Assembly (NCBI RefSeq): GCF_022829385.1
Contig: NZ_JAKSXX010000290.1
Coordinates: 1 to 64,000, forward strand
Length of the DNA: 64,000 nucleotides
Direction of reading: 5' to 3'
Origin: Methylobacterium sp. J-070
Lineage (GTDB): Bacteria; Pseudomonadota; Alphaproteobacteria; Rhizobiales; Beijerinckiaceae
Of this stretch, positions 56,045 through 64,000 are shown piece after piece; the stretch's first letter is position 1; each line of letters begins with the position of its first letter. A program made the translations under genes and the position numbers. The notes below the pieces were generated by a model that made no database searches, was not told the DNA's origin, and saw only the letters and a program-made list of their open reading frames with translations.

Positions 56045-57409
56045 ATGACACCCGTCACCGTCTTCAAGGACAAGTCCGTCGCGCTGTTCGGTCTCGGCGG
56101 CTCCGGCCTCGCCACGGCGCTGGCGCTGCGGGCCGGCGGGGCCGGCGTTCGCGCCTGGGACGACAACGCCGACAGCCGCGCCCGGGCGCAGGAAGCGGGA
56201 ATCGAGACGCAGGACCTGCGCGCTGCCGACTGGTCCGGGTTCGCCGCCCTCGTCCTCAGTCCGGGCGTGCCCCTGACCCATCCCGAGCCGCACTGGAGCG
56301 TCCGGCTCGCCCGGGACGCGGGCGTCGCCATCATCGGCGACATCGAGCTGTTCTGCCGGGAGCGCCGGGCGCTGGCACCGGAGGCGCCGTTCGTGGCCAT
56401 CACCGGCACCAACGGCAAGTCGACCACCACGGCGCTGATCGCCCACGTCCTCGCCCAGGCGGGCCGCGACGTCGAGATGGGCGGCAATATCGGAACCGCG
56501 ATCCTGTCCCTGCAGCCGCCCTCCGCCGAGCGCGTCCACGTGATCGAGATGTCGTCGTTCCAGATCGACCTGACGCCCGGCCTCGATCCGAGCGTCGGCG
56601 TGCTGATGAACATCACGCCGGACCATCTCGACCGTCACGGCACCATGGAGCAGTACGCGTCCATCAAGGAGCGCCTGATCAGCGGAGCGGCCCTCGCGGT
56701 GGTCGGCGTCGACGATGCGCCGAGCCGGGCCATCGCCGACCGGCGCGGCACCGACCTCGTGCGCGTGCACGTGCCCCACGGCGACGTGCTCTGCACCGAA
56801 GCGCTGACGGTGCGCGACGGGATCGTCCGCGACACGGACGGGTCGGCGCTCGCCGACGTCAACGGCATCGGTTCGCTGCGGGGCGCCCACAACTGGCAGA
56901 ACGCGGCCGTTGCCGTGGCGGTGGCCCGGGCGCTGGGGCTCTCGAGCGAGCAGATCCAGGCCGGACTGACCGCGTTCCCCGGCCTGCCGCACCGGATGGA
57001 GGAGGTCGGGCGGCGCGGCAACGTGCTGTTCGTCAACGATTCCAAGGCGACGAACGCGGATTCCACCGAGAAGGCGCTCACCGCCTTCCGGGACATCCAC
57101 TGGATCCTCGGCGGCAAGGCCAAGGACGGCGGCATCTTCCCGCTGGTGCCGTATTTCGAGCGGGTCGCCCACGCCTACCTGATCGGCGCCGCCTCGGACG
57201 CCTTCGCGGCGACGCTCGAAGGCGCCGTGCCCTACACGCGCTGCGAGACGCTGGAGGTCGCGGTCCCGCAGGCCGCCGCGAACGCCGCCGCCTCGGGAGC
57301 CCCCGAGCCGGTGGTGCTGCTCTCGCCGGCCTGCGCCTCCTACGACCAGTTCCGGAACTTCGAGATCCGCGGGGACCGCTTCCGCGACCTGGTCCGGGCG
57401 CTCCCCTGA
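56045..57409 (+). CDS. murD: UDP-MurNAc-L-Ala:D-Glu ligase
   Basis: A 454-residue Mur ligase that adds D-glutamate. Its N-terminal Rossmann motif is LFGLGGSGLATA, P-loop ITGTNGKSTTTALI, then GGNIGTAILSL and NDSKATNADSTEKAL, and the late LSPACASYDQFRNFEIRGD. It follows mraY after the palindromic element. Confidence 0.97.
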   Translation: MTPVTVFKDKSVALFGLGGSGLATALALRAGGAGVRAWDDNADSRARAQEAGIETQDLRAADWSGFAALVLSPGVPLTHPEPHWSVRLARDAGVAIIGDIELFCRERRALAPEAPFVAITGTNGKSTTTALIAHVLAQAGRDVEMGGNIGTAILSLQPPSAERVHVIEMSSFQIDLTPGLDPSVGVLMNITPDHLDRHGTMEQYASIKERLISGAALAVVGVDDAPSRAIADRRGTDLVRVHVPHGDVLCTEALTVRDGIVRDTDGSALADVNGIGSLRGAHNWQNAAVAVAVARALGLSSEQIQAGLTAFPGLPHRMEEVGRRGNVLFVNDSKATNADSTEKALTAFRDIHWILGGKAKDGGIFPLVPYFERVAHAYLIGAASDAFAATLEGAVPYTRCETLEVAVPQAAANAAASGAPEPVVLLSPACASYDQFRNFEIRGDRFRDLVRALP

Positions 57410-57422
57410 GGCTCCGCGGGAC

Positions 57423-58898
57423 TCAGCGCGCCAGCACCTTGGCGGCGTCCCGCGTGGTCTCCACCGCCTGGGACACGTCGGCCACCGACTGGACGATCGC
57501 CCCGATGTTGCCGGTGATCGCCGAGACCGCCCCGGCGGCGCTCTGCATGTTCTCGGCGAGGTCGCGGGTCACCGCGCTCTGTTCCTCGATGGCGGCCGCG
57601 GTGGCCACGACGGTCTCGCGCATCACCGAGACCGAGGCGCCGATGGAGCCGAGCGCGCCGACCACCTCCTGCGAGACGCGCTGCACGCTGGCGATCTCCG
57701 CGTTGATCTGTCCGGTGGCGCGGGCCGCCTGATCGGCCAGCGCCTTCACCTCGGAGGCGACGACCGCGAAGCCGCGACCGGCCTCTCCGGCGCGGGCCGC
57801 CTCGATCGTGGCGTTCAGCGCCAGCAGGTTGATCTGGCCGGCGATGTTCTGGATCAGGCCGACGATGCCGGTCATCGCGGTGGCGGTGTCGGCGAGCCGC
57901 TTGGTGTGGCCGTCGGCGTCCTGCACGCAGGCATACGCGGTATCGGTGGCGCCCTGGGAGCGCACGATGCTCTGCGACATCTCGGTCACGGACGCGGCGA
58001 GTTCCTCGGCCGCCGCCGCCACGGTCTGGACGTTGCCGCAGGTTGAATCCGCCGCCGACGAGGCGAGCTGCGCCGCCCGGGTCGACTGCGTCACCGCCTG
58101 GTCGATCGCGCCGAAATTCCGGTCGATGAGCGTGCGCAGGTTGGCCAGAAGATGGACCCGCTCGGTGATGTCGGTGGCGAACTTGACCACCTTGTAGGGC
58201 CGGCCGGCGGCGTCGAGGATCGGGTTGTAGGACGCCTCGATCCAGACTTCGCGCCCGTTCTTGCCGAGGCGCCGGAACTGGGCCGCCTGATAGGTGCCGT
58301 TGCGCAGGCTCGCCCAGAACGTGCGATAGGCCTCGCTCTCGCGATAGGCGGGCTCGACGAACAGGCTGTGATGCTTGCCCACGACCTCCTCACGGAGGTA
58401 ACCCATCGTGGACAGGAAGTTGTCGTTGACCTCGATCACCGTACCGTCGAGGTCGAAGGCGATCACCGCCTGAACCTTGTGGATCGCGGCGATCTGGCCC
58501 GCGCGGTCGGCCTCCTCGGTCCGCTGCCGGGTGATGTCGGTGGCGAACTTCACAACCTTGTACGGGCGGCCCCGGGCATCGAGCATCGGGTTGTAGGACG
58601 CCTGGATCCAGATCGGGCGGCCGCCGCGGCCGACCCGCTGGAACTGCCCGGATTCGAACGCGCCGGATCGCAGGTGCTCCCAGAAGGCCCGGTATTCCTG
58701 CGACTCCCGCTGGACCGGATCCATGAACAGGCTGTGATGCTGGCCGACGATCTCCGGGAGCGTGTAGCCGACGACGTCGAGGAAGTTTTGGTTCGCCGAT
58801 AGGATCCGGCCGGCGAGGTCGAACTCGATGATACCCTGGACCCGGTCGAGGGCCGCGAGCTTGGCGTGCGCTTCACGGGCGTTCAGGGCAGCGAACAT
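57423..58898 (-). CDS. Soluble PAS-PAS methyl-accepting chemotaxis protein
   Basis: A 491-residue cytoplasmic receptor. Two PAS domains (about 18-130 and 140-255) contain the paired repeats FDLAGRILSANQNFL and FDLDGTVIEVNDNFL, and each ends in PYKVVKFATDIT. The signalling hairpin carries INLLALNATIEAARAGEAGRGFAVVA, the conserved tip. There is no membrane span. PAS domains of this kind often bind haem, flavin or a ligand. It lies on the opposite strand inside the dcw cluster, between murD and ftsW; chemotaxis partner genes are not nearby. Confidence 0.92.
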   Translation of the reverse strand: MFAALNAREAHAKLAALDRVQGIIEFDLAGRILSANQNFLDVVGYTLPEIVGQHHSLFMDPVQRESQEYRAFWEHLRSGAFESGQFQRVGRGGRPIWIQASYNPMLDARGRPYKVVKFATDITRQRTEEADRAGQIAAIHKVQAVIAFDLDGTVIEVNDNFLSTMGYLREEVVGKHHSLFVEPAYRESEAYRTFWASLRNGTYQAAQFRRLGKNGREVWIEASYNPILDAAGRPYKVVKFATDITERVHLLANLRTLIDRNFGAIDQAVTQSTRAAQLASSAADSTCGNVQTVAAAAEELAASVTEMSQSIVRSQGATDTAYACVQDADGHTKRLADTATAMTGIVGLIQNIAGQINLLALNATIEAARAGEAGRGFAVVASEVKALADQAARATGQINAEIASVQRVSQEVVGALGSIGASVSVMRETVVATAAAIEEQSAVTRDLAENMQSAAGAVSAITGNIGAIVQSVADVSQAVETTRDAAKVLAR

Positions 58899-59213
58899 AT
58901 CGGGCGTGCTTCCGCGTGGCGGGTCGGCGGTCGCGACGCGGCCTTCAGGATCCGCCGCCGTCCGATCCCGAGATTACACGCCGTAGTTGCATGTTGAATA
59001 TTAAGATAGCGTGACTTCTGATCAATTTCGATCGAATGAATACACTTCTGCGCAACGCAGGCGCGCGCGGCGCGACGCTGCCGGCGGGCCGAGCCGCGAC
59101 CCGGATCCGCGCGACGCCGCTGATCGATCATAAGTGTCCGTTTACCATTCCTGCACAGGATCTCGCCGACCCGCGCGGACCGGCATCCGCGCGGCCTGGA
59201 GTCGTTGCCCGGC
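58899..59213. other. Divergent intergenic region between the chemoreceptor and ftsW
   Basis: About 315 bases. The central part (58985-59060) is AT-rich, with TTGAATATTAAGATAG, unlike its surroundings, and probably carries a promoter for one or both genes. A separate promoter for ftsW-murG-murC is expected because the opposite-strand gene breaks the cluster. No gene was found. Confidence 0.5.
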
Positions 59214-60380
59214 ATGATGTCACGCGCGGAACGCACACCCCTGACGGATTGGTGGTGGACGGTGGATCGCGGGCTGCTCGCGGCCCTGTTCGCGCTGATG
59301 GTGGCGGGCCTCGTCTTCCTGATGGGCGGCGGACCACCGGTCGCCGAGCGCATCGGCCTGCCGACCTTCTATTTCCTCAACCGGCAGGCGATGTATCTTG
59401 CGCCGACCATCGCGCTGATCTGCGCGGTGTCGTTCCTGTCGCTGCGCGGCATCCGGCGGGTCGCCCTGATCACCTGGATCTGCGGCGTCGCCCTGTGCCT
59501 CCTGGCGGGGAAGTTCGGCCCCGAGATCAAGGGCGCGCACCGCTGGATCCAGTTCGGGCCGTTCGGCCTGCAGCCGTCCGAGTTCGTCAAGCCGGCCTTC
59601 GTGGTGGTGGCCGCCTGGGCGTTTTCCGAAGGCGCGCAGCGCCGCGACATGCCGGGCGGCATCCTGGCGCTGCTGCTGCTGCCGATCACCATCGTGCCGC
59701 TGCTGCTGCAGCCCGATTTCGGCCAGACCATGCTGATCACCATGGTGTGGTGCGCGCTGTTCTTCGTGGCCGGCCTGCACCTGATCTGGGTCGCCGTGCT
59801 CGGCGCGCTCGGGCTTGGAGGCGTCTTCGCCGCCTACCTGTTCTTCCACCACGTCCGCGAGCGCTTCAACAAGTTCCTCGACCGGGATTCCGGCGGCGGC
59901 TTCCAGGACTTCTGGTCGCGGGAATCCTTCCGCTCAGGGGGCTGGTTCGGCACCGGCCCGGGGGAGGGCGTGGCCAAGCGCCATCTGCCCGACGCCCATA
60001 CCGACTTCATCTTCTCGGTCACCGGCGAGGAGTTCGGCGTGATCGTCTGCCTCTGCCTCGTGGCCCTGTTCGCCTTCATCGTGCTGCGGGGCCTCAAGCT
60101 CGCCCGACGCACCGACGACACGTTCTCGCGCCTGGCGATCACCGGCCTGACCACGCTGTTCGGCCTCCAGGCCTGCATCAACATGGCGGTGAACACCCAG
60201 CTCATGCCCGCCAAGGGCATGACGCTGCCCTTCGTCTCCTACGGCGGCTCCTCGCTGATCTCCCTGGCGCTGGGGACCGGCTTCCTCGTCGCCCTGACCC
60301 GCAAGCGCCCCCGCACGGTGCTGCTCAGCCAGAAGCCCCCCGGCACCGCGCCGGCCACCGTCGCCGGGGTGATGCGGTGA
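59214..60380 (+). CDS. ftsW: FtsW, SEDS peptidoglycan glycosyltransferase/divisome protein
   Basis: A 388-residue polytopic protein with about ten hydrophobic segments. KGAHRWIQFGPFGLQPSEFVKPAFV is the SEDS signature with the catalytic-region residues, and the last part NTQLMPAKGMTLPFVSYGGSSL is typical. ATG at 59214 (or 59217) is preferred over the TTG at 59205. Its stop overlaps murG's GTG by GTGA. Confidence 0.95.
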   Translation: MMSRAERTPLTDWWWTVDRGLLAALFALMVAGLVFLMGGGPPVAERIGLPTFYFLNRQAMYLAPTIALICAVSFLSLRGIRRVALITWICGVALCLLAGKFGPEIKGAHRWIQFGPFGLQPSEFVKPAFVVVAAWAFSEGAQRRDMPGGILALLLLPITIVPLLLQPDFGQTMLITMVWCALFFVAGLHLIWVAVLGALGLGGVFAAYLFFHHVRERFNKFLDRDSGGGFQDFWSRESFRSGGWFGTGPGEGVAKRHLPDAHTDFIFSVTGEEFGVIVCLCLVALFAFIVLRGLKLARRTDDTFSRLAITGLTTLFGLQACINMAVNTQLMPAKGMTLPFVSYGGSSLISLALGTGFLVALTRKRPRTVLLSQKPPGTAPATVAGVMR

Positions 60381-61486
60381 CGGTCTTCACCCCGACGATC
60401 CTCCTCTGCGCGGGCGGCACCGGCGGCCACCTGTTCCCGGCCGAGAGCCTCGCCCATGCGCTGCGCGCCCGCGGCGTGCGGGTGGCGCTCGCCACCGACG
60501 CCCGCGTCGACGCGATCGCGTCCGAGTTCCCGGCCTCGGAGGTGGTGACGATCGCTTCGGCGACGCCCTCGGGGCGCTCGCTCGTGCGGCGCGCGAGCGC
60601 CATCCTCACGCTGGGCCGGGGGTTCGGCGTCGCCGCCAAGGAGATCCGGCGGATCAACCCGGCCGCCATCGTGGGTTTCGGTGGCTACCCGACCGTGCCG
60701 CCGGTCCTCGCCGGCCAGATCCTGCGGGTGCCGACGGTGCTGCACGAGCAGAACGCCGTGATGGGCCGGGCCAACGCCTTCCTGGCCCGGGGCGCCCGGA
60801 CCATCGCCACCGGCTTCAAGAACGTGCGCGGCGTGCCCGACACGGCGAAGGCGCCCCGGGTCCATACCGGCAACCCGCTCCGCCCGGCGGTGATCGAGGC
60901 GGCGAAGGTCCCGTATCCCGCCTTCGGTGACGGCGATGTTCTGCGGCTCCTCGTGTTCGGCGGCAGCCAGGGCGCCCGGGTCATGGGCGAGGTCGTGCCC
61001 GAAGCGGTCGCGCGCCTGCCCGCCGACCTGCGGGCCCGCCTGCACCTCGTCCAGCAGGTCCGGCCGGAGGACCTGACGGCGGTGCAGAACCGCTACCTCG
61101 CCATGGGCCTCGCCGGCATCGAGGCGGCGCCGTTCTTCAAGGACCTGCCGGCCCGCATGGCCGCGAGCCACCTGGTGGTGGCACGCTCGGGCGCCTCGAC
61201 GGTCTCGGAACTCGCCGCGATCGGCCGCCCGTCGATCCTGGTGCCGCTGCCCGGCGCCCTCGACCAGGACCAGGCCGCCAACGCCGCGACCCTCGCAGCC
61301 ATCGGCGCCGCGCTGGCCGTGAAGCAGTCCGATTTCACCCCGGAGCGCCTCGCGGCGGACCTCACCGACTGCTTCGCGACGCCGGCAAAATTGACCGCGG
61401 CGGCCGATGCGGCCAGAAGCGCCGGTATTCTCGACGCCGCCGAGCGGCTGGCCGAGGTCGTCATCGAGACGGCCGCCCGCACCTGA
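60377..61486 (+). CDS. murG: UDP-GlcNAc:lipid I N-acetylglucosaminyltransferase
   Basis: A 369-residue membrane-associated glycosyltransferase making lipid II. The glycine motif AGGTGGHLFP (12-21), VGFGGYPTVPP, HEQNAVMGRANAFL and FGGSQGARVM are present, as is SRSGA-type ARSGASTVSEL near the donor site. GTG at 60377 overlaps the ftsW stop, so coupling is likely. Confidence 0.97.
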   Translation: MTVFTPTILLCAGGTGGHLFPAESLAHALRARGVRVALATDARVDAIASEFPASEVVTIASATPSGRSLVRRASAILTLGRGFGVAAKEIRRINPAAIVGFGGYPTVPPVLAGQILRVPTVLHEQNAVMGRANAFLARGARTIATGFKNVRGVPDTAKAPRVHTGNPLRPAVIEAAKVPYPAFGDGDVLRLLVFGGSQGARVMGEVVPEAVARLPADLRARLHLVQQVRPEDLTAVQNRYLAMGLAGIEAAPFFKDLPARMAASHLVVARSGASTVSELAAIGRPSILVPLPGALDQDQAANAATLAAIGAALAVKQSDFTPERLAADLTDCFATPAKLTAAADAARSAGILDAAERLAEVVIETAART

Positions 61487-61535
61487 TCCTCACGGGATTC
61501 CGCACCGGCGGTCCCGCCACCAGACGGTTCGACCC

Positions 61536-62942
61536 ATGAAGCTGCCCGACAAGCTCGGACCCATCCACTTCATCGGCATCGGCGGCATCGGCATGTCCGG
61601 GATCGCCGAGGTGATGCACAACCTCGGCTACACGGTGCAGGGGTCGGACGCCTCCGACAACGCCAACGTCCGCCGCCTCGCCGAGAAGGGCATGCGGACC
61701 TTCGTGGGTCACGACGCCCAGAACGTCGCGGAGGCGGCCCTGGTGGTCGTCTCGACGGCGATCCAGCGCGACAATCCTGAACTGCAAGCCGCCCGGGAGC
61801 GCCGGCTGCCGGTGGTGCGCCGGGCCGAGATGCTGGCCGAGCTGATGCGCTTCAAGTCCTGCGTCGCCATCGCGGGGACGCACGGCAAGACCACCACCAC
61901 GTCCCTGGTCGCGACGCTGCTCGACGCCGGCAACCTCGACCCGACCGTCATCAACGGCGGCATCATCAACGCCTACGGCACCAATGCCCGCATGGGCGCG
62001 GGCGAATGGATGGTGGTGGAGGCCGACGAGTCGGACGGCACGTTCCTGAAGCTGCCGGCGGACGTGGCGATCGTCACCAACATCGACCCCGAGCACCTCG
62101 ACCATTTCGGCTCGTTCGACGCCATCAAGGACGCGTTCCGGCGCTTCATCGACAACATCCCGTTCTACGGCTTCGCGGTGATGTGCATCGACCACCCGGT
62201 GGTGCAGGACCTCGTCGGCCATATCGAGGATCGCCGCATCATCACCTACGGCGAGAACCCGCAGGCGGACGTGCGCCTGATCGACGTCGACCTGCGCGGC
62301 GGCCAGAGCCGCTTCCGGGTGATGATCCGCGACCGCCGCCCGGGCTATCGGATGGAGATGGAAGACCTCGTCCTGCCGATGCCGGGCAAGCACAACGCGC
62401 TCAACGCCACGGCGGCGCTCGCGGTCGCGCACGAGCTCGGGGTGAAGCCCGAGGCGATCCGCAACGCGCTCGCCGCCTTCGGCGGCGTGAAGCGGCGCTT
62501 CACCCGCACCGGCGAGTGGAACGGCGCGACGATCTTCGACGATTACGGGCACCATCCGGTGGAGATCAAGGCGGTGCTCAAGGCCGCCCGCGCCTCCACG
62601 GACCACGGGGTGATCGCCATCGTGCAGCCCCACCGCTTCACCCGGTTGCAATCGCTGTTCGACGATTTCTGCACCTGCTTCAACGACGCCGACACGGTGA
62701 TCGTCGCCCCGGTCTACGCCGCCGGCGAGCCGCCGATCGAGGGTTTCGACCGCGACAGCCTCGTCGCCGGCCTGCGCTCCCGCGGCCACCGCGACGCTCG
62801 GGCGCTGGAGCGGCCGGAGGAGCTCGCGGGGATCGTCGCCGACCTCGCCAAGCCCGGCGATTACGTGGTGTGTCTCGGCGCGGGCACCATCACCCAATGG
62901 GCCTACGCGCTGCCGGACGAGCTGGCCGCGCGGGGGCGGTGA
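61536..62942 (+). CDS. murC: UDP-MurNAc:L-alanine ligase
   Basis: A 468-residue Mur ligase. The N-terminal motif GIGGIGMSGIAE, P-loop AGTHGKTTTTSLVA, EADESDGTF and DDYGHHPVEIKA are present. Its ATG follows murG by 49 bases. Confidence 0.97.
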   Translation: MKLPDKLGPIHFIGIGGIGMSGIAEVMHNLGYTVQGSDASDNANVRRLAEKGMRTFVGHDAQNVAEAALVVVSTAIQRDNPELQAARERRLPVVRRAEMLAELMRFKSCVAIAGTHGKTTTTSLVATLLDAGNLDPTVINGGIINAYGTNARMGAGEWMVVEADESDGTFLKLPADVAIVTNIDPEHLDHFGSFDAIKDAFRRFIDNIPFYGFAVMCIDHPVVQDLVGHIEDRRIITYGENPQADVRLIDVDLRGGQSRFRVMIRDRRPGYRMEMEDLVLPMPGKHNALNATAALAVAHELGVKPEAIRNALAAFGGVKRRFTRTGEWNGATIFDDYGHHPVEIKAVLKAARASTDHGVIAIVQPHRFTRLQSLFDDFCTCFNDADTVIVAPVYAAGEPPIEGFDRDSLVAGLRSRGHRDARALERPEELAGIVADLAKPGDYVVCLGAGTITQWAYALPDELAARGR

Positions 62943-62957
62943 GGGGATGGCGACGCG

Positions 62958-63341
62958 TCAGGACGCGTCCGGCATGAGGTCCTCGGCATCGATGCCGAGC
63001 GCCCGCGCCAACCGGCGATAGACGGCTGTGTCGACGGTGCGCGCACCCGTCTCGAGCGCGGCAACCTCCTCTTCCGCGAGACCGCAGGCGTCCCCCAGTG
63101 CGGCCGTACTTTCGCCCCGGCGCATCCTCCAGAAGGCCAGAGGGCTCGGTGCGGCGCGCAGGGCGTCGAGGTCGGCCTCGCTGAGAAGCTCTTCCGCGCC
63201 GGACGCCAAGCGTGCCGCCGAATCGTCGATAAGGCGGGCGTCGAGTGTGTCTTCCACCAAGTCGCGCAGACGCTCGAATTCGGCTTCGGGGAGAATTACG
63301 ATCGCCTCTCCGGAGGGCGTCCTGGTTCTGACGATCGTCAC
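62958..63341 (-). CDS. HigA/RelB-like antitoxin with C-terminal helix-turn-helix
   Basis: A 127-residue protein with GTG at 63341 (MTIVRTRTPSGEAIVILPEAEFERL). The N-terminal part looks like a RelB/Phd-style antitoxin segment. From about residue 70 there is a Cro/C1-type HTH: LAFWRMRRGESTAALGDACGLAEEEVAALETGARTVDTAVYRRLARALGIDAEDL. It is just downstream of a RelE/ParE-like toxin frame on the same strand (gap 10 bases), giving a toxin-first pair as in HigBA. It is inserted between murC and murB. Confidence 0.8.
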   Translation of the reverse strand: MTIVRTRTPSGEAIVILPEAEFERLRDLVEDTLDARLIDDSAARLASGAEELLSEADLDALRAAPSPLAFWRMRRGESTAALGDACGLAEEEVAALETGARTVDTAVYRRLARALGIDAEDLMPDAS

Positions 63342-63351
63342 GGGCGAGGTC

Positions 63352-63621
63352 CTAATCGTAGATCGGGCTTCGCGGGCCGACCGCATGCACAATGATCCGA
63401 TCGGGCTCGATGGTGAAGATGGCCCGCCAGTCGCCGACACGCAGGCGCAGCCGCTTACCGTCGCCTTTGAGCGCCTTCACGTTGTTGGCGAGGCTTCCGG
63501 GATCGCGCGCATAGAGACGCAGCTACTCGCGGATCAGATCCTCGGCGTCCTTCGGCAAACGGCTGAGGCTTCGCGCTGCGGTGCGTGTGAAGACCAGAGA
63601 CTTGCCCGCGTCCCCATCCAT
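63352..63621 (-). pseudogene. RelE/ParE-like toxin gene with in-frame amber codon
   Basis: The minus-strand frame from ATG 63621 reads MDGDAGKSLVFTRTAARSL, SRLPKDAEDLIRE, then a TAG stop (63523-63525), and continues LRLYARDPGSLANNVKALKG, DGKRLRLRVGDWRAIFTIEP, DRIIVHAVGPRSPIYD to the stop at 63352. The 90-codon frame with RLRVGDWRAIFTI and V..VG.R is a RelE/ParE toxin. A glutamine codon one base away (CAG) would restore it. The toxin is therefore probably inactive, unless the base is a sequencing error or the stop is suppressed. Confidence 0.82.
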
Positions 63622-63671
63622 CGCCTCGCGATTCCCTCACGCAAGCCGGTTCTGCCGGCGCGAAGCTTAGC

Positions 63672-64000
63672 ATGACCGCATCCCTCCACGACCGCATCCG
63701 CGCCGCCGCATCCGACCTGCGCGGGCGCCTGCTCGCCGACCAGCCGCTCGCCGACCTCACGTGGTTCCGCGTCGGCGGCCCGGCCGAGGTGCTGTTCACC
63801 CCGGCCGACGAAGAGGACCTCGCGCGCCTCCTCGCCGCCCTCGAACCGGACGTGCCGGTGACGGTGATCGGCCTCGGCTCCAATCTCATCGTCCGCGACG
63901 GCGGCGTGCCCGGCGTGGTGATCCGCCTCGGCGGCAAGGCCTTCGGCACCATCGCGGTCGACGGCGACACGCTGACGGTCGGCACCGCCGTGCCCGACAT
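63672..64000 (+). CDS. murB: UDP-N-acetylenolpyruvylglucosamine reductase, partial
   Basis: The first 109 codons of MurB, cut by the window end. It opens MTASLHDRIRAAASDL, followed by the FAD-domain motifs TWFRVGGPAEVLF and VIGLGSNLIVRDGG, with GVVIRLGGKAF. It catalyses reduction of UDP-GlcNAc-enolpyruvate. The toxin-antitoxin pair separates it from murC. Confidence 0.95.
   Translation, partial: MTASLHDRIRAAASDLRGRLLADQPLADLTWFRVGGPAEVLFTPADEEDLARLLAALEPDVPVTVIGLGSNLIVRDGGVPGVVIRLGGKAFGTIAVDGDTLTVGTAVPD

Overview
The window is chromosomal DNA of a very GC-rich alphaproteobacterium. Gene content and order (rnpB beside the division/cell-wall cluster, TamAB, PTS-Ntr-type HPr, ArsH with ArsR/ArsC, many short exported proteins) suggest a Hyphomicrobiales member close to Methylobacterium. 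The genus is an inference. No rRNA or tRNA gene and no CRISPR array was found.

Layout. 1-7.3 kb: an incoming terminator, tamA-tamB (outer-membrane assembly) and a stand-alone HPr. 7.3-12.7 kb: endonuclease III, a CelD-like protein, a CobW GTPase and a D,D-carboxypeptidase on the minus strand, then queE on the plus strand. 12.8-19.7 kb: four tightly coupled plus-strand genes coding an unknown protein, an exported vWA-like protein with a C-terminal membrane anchor, a small membrane protein and a 1,178-residue tubulin/FtsZ-like protein with a GYF_2-like tail. This is the most unusual system here and may be a GTP-driven envelope-remodelling apparatus. 20.8-29.6 kb: surface polysaccharide supply and modification (rfbCBDA for dTDP-L-rhamnose, an OpgC-type membrane protein, an SGNH-like protein, a flippase and a CelD-like GNAT). 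30-38.6 kb: a PAS histidine kinase, pepN and an arsenic locus (MFS, arsC, arsR, divergent arsH) with a candidate operator. 38.6-43.7 kb: a secreted phospholipase A2-like protein, small exported proteins, a patatin, an orphan ABC-type binding protein and an SDR.

43.7-47 kb is accessory DNA: a decayed IS5-type transposase, an AT-rich stretch, a small exported repeat protein with a strong terminator, a gene remnant and a baeRF (eRF1-like) protein. 47-64 kb holds gloA, rnpB and the dcw cluster (rsmH-ftsL-ftsI-murE-murF-mraY-murD-ftsW-murG-murC-murB). The cluster is interrupted by a large palindromic repeat, a soluble chemoreceptor on the opposite strand, and a toxin-antitoxin pair whose toxin carries an in-frame amber codon. 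murB runs off the window end.

Most plus-strand operons show ATGA/GTGA stop-start overlaps, which were used to choose starts. All functions are read from motifs and context; no database search was run.
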